Source of the DNA: an uncultured Bacteroides sp.
GTDB taxonomy: Bacteria; Bacteroidota; Bacteroidia; Bacteroidales; Bacteroidaceae
Length of the DNA stretch: 24,834 nt
NCBI GenBank assembly: GCA_934716785.1
Contig: CAKUYM010000028.1
Span: 1-24,834, forward strand
Direction of reading: 5' to 3'
Shown here: piece by piece, positions 24,610 through 24,834 of the stretch
Position numbering within the stretch: the stretch's first letter is position 1
Layout: each line of letters begins with the position of its first letter
Position numbers and translations under genes: made by a program
Notes under the pieces: generated by a model
What the model was told of the DNA's origin: nothing
What the model saw: only the letters and a program-made list of their open reading frames with translations
Databases searched by the model: none

Positions 24610-24645
24610 ATAAATCCAATTATTTTGCTTTCCTTTGGCATTATA
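24610..24645 (+). repeat. Inter-cassette conserved block, copy B
   Basis: Matches 19324-19359 with a single mismatch over 36 bp, 5286 bp away in the same orientation. It starts 21 bp after the second glycosyltransferase stop and lies just before a 40-aa reading frame, so it probably begins the next unit or carries its promoter. Confidence 0.75.
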
Positions 24646-24666
24646 CAATTATGAAACGCTGATATT

Positions 24667-24789
24667 ATGAGAAACTTGGAAACACAGATAACGAACAATG
24701 CACAGAAATTACAAACCGTGAGTTCTGCAATGAATGATGCTTTCGAACATTTTCAATTTCTGCATGTCTTCCCCGACCAACTTCGATAA
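24667..24789 (+). CDS. Possible 40-aa small protein at the start of the next cassette
   Basis: The frame reads MRNLETQITNNAQKLQTVSS and ends in FPDQLR before the stop. It is polar and helix-prone, with no GG, cysteine or hydrophobic signal, so it is not an obvious classic precursor. It sits 21 bp after the repeated block. The homologous 5' part upstream (about 19380) is interrupted after eight codons, and its last codons resemble the DILAQLR read after the propeller copy 2 stop. It may be a small peptide gene, a leader frame or a gene remnant. Confidence 0.35.
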   Translation: MRNLETQITNNAQKLQTVSSAMNDAFEHFQFLHVFPDQLR

Positions 24790-24805
24790 GAGGTAATATC
24801 GTATT
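24777..24805 (+). repeat. Second copy of the post-propeller segment
   Basis: CCAACTTCGATAA, nine variable bases and TCGTATT recur here and at 22224-22252 with identical spacing (25 of 29 bases match). The stop codon of the 40-aa frame lies in this element. The window ends before it is clear whether a glycosyltransferase gene follows, as at 22362. Confidence 0.6.
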
Positions 24806-24834
24806 TGTATTTGACAGATTGCAATCCTGTATAT

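Noticed and set aside
19324..24645. Insertion sequence or transposon bounded by the 36-bp direct repeats
   Set aside because: No transposase or integrase gene is present, the repeats are direct and internal to a longer diverged similarity, and relics outside the left copy fit tandem cassette turnover better.

Overview
The window looks like chromosomal DNA from a gut Bacteroides close to B. thetaiotaomicron. The grounds are a SusC/SusD pair with an ECF sigma/FecR-type anti-sigma pair, Bacteroides-type -7 boxes (TAnnTTTG), Bacteroidota-style lipoproteins, and a GH88 - Ser-type sulfatase - PL8 operon next to cysS. From memory, that operon matches the B. thetaiotaomicron BT3348-BT3350 order. I ran no search, so species and locus tags are inference.

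Region 1 (1-10962, minus strand) reads, in transcription order: ECF sigma factor, anti-sigma factor, SusC-like TonB-dependent transporter with an STN signalling domain, SusD-like lipoprotein, a lipoprotein resembling the Peptidase_Mx1 family but without HExxH, a GldA-like ABC ATPase, and a GldF/GldG-like permease that runs off the left edge. The last five genes are separated by only 17-50 nt and probably form one operon. It has no glycoside hydrolase of its own, so its substrate is open.

Region 2 (10963-16924, plus strand) is a divergent, GC-rich operon for breakdown of chondroitin/dermatan sulfate or hyaluronan: unsaturated glucuronyl hydrolase (GH88), sulfatase and PL8 lyase. The sulfatase removes sulfate, the lyase makes unsaturated disaccharides, and GH88 splits them. 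Three phased TGTC repeats and a -7 box precede it. A shared hairpin terminator (17023-17053) separates it from convergent cysS (17099-18580, minus).

Region 3 (18581-24834) is AT-richer and accessory in character. It begins with about 950 bp without an intact gene, holding a 22-bp-periodic palindromic repeat cluster, a short minus-strand coding remnant and decayed fragments of downstream genes. Then come a 57-aa hydrophobic peptide, two tandem copies (about 86% identical by hand count) of a 6-bladed beta-propeller-like lipoprotein, a GT2/glyco_transf_7C-type glycosyltransferase, a half-length LanC-like protein, and a second related glycosyltransferase overlapping it. A 36-bp block with one mismatch, inside a longer diverged repeat, occurs just upstream of this set and just after it. 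The upstream relic is a propeller fragment joined to a glycosyltransferase tail. Together these suggest a tandem array of peptide- or glycopeptide-related cassettes with at least one decayed unit on the left and another unit starting at the right edge. This array is the most likely place for an undescribed system; its function is unknown.
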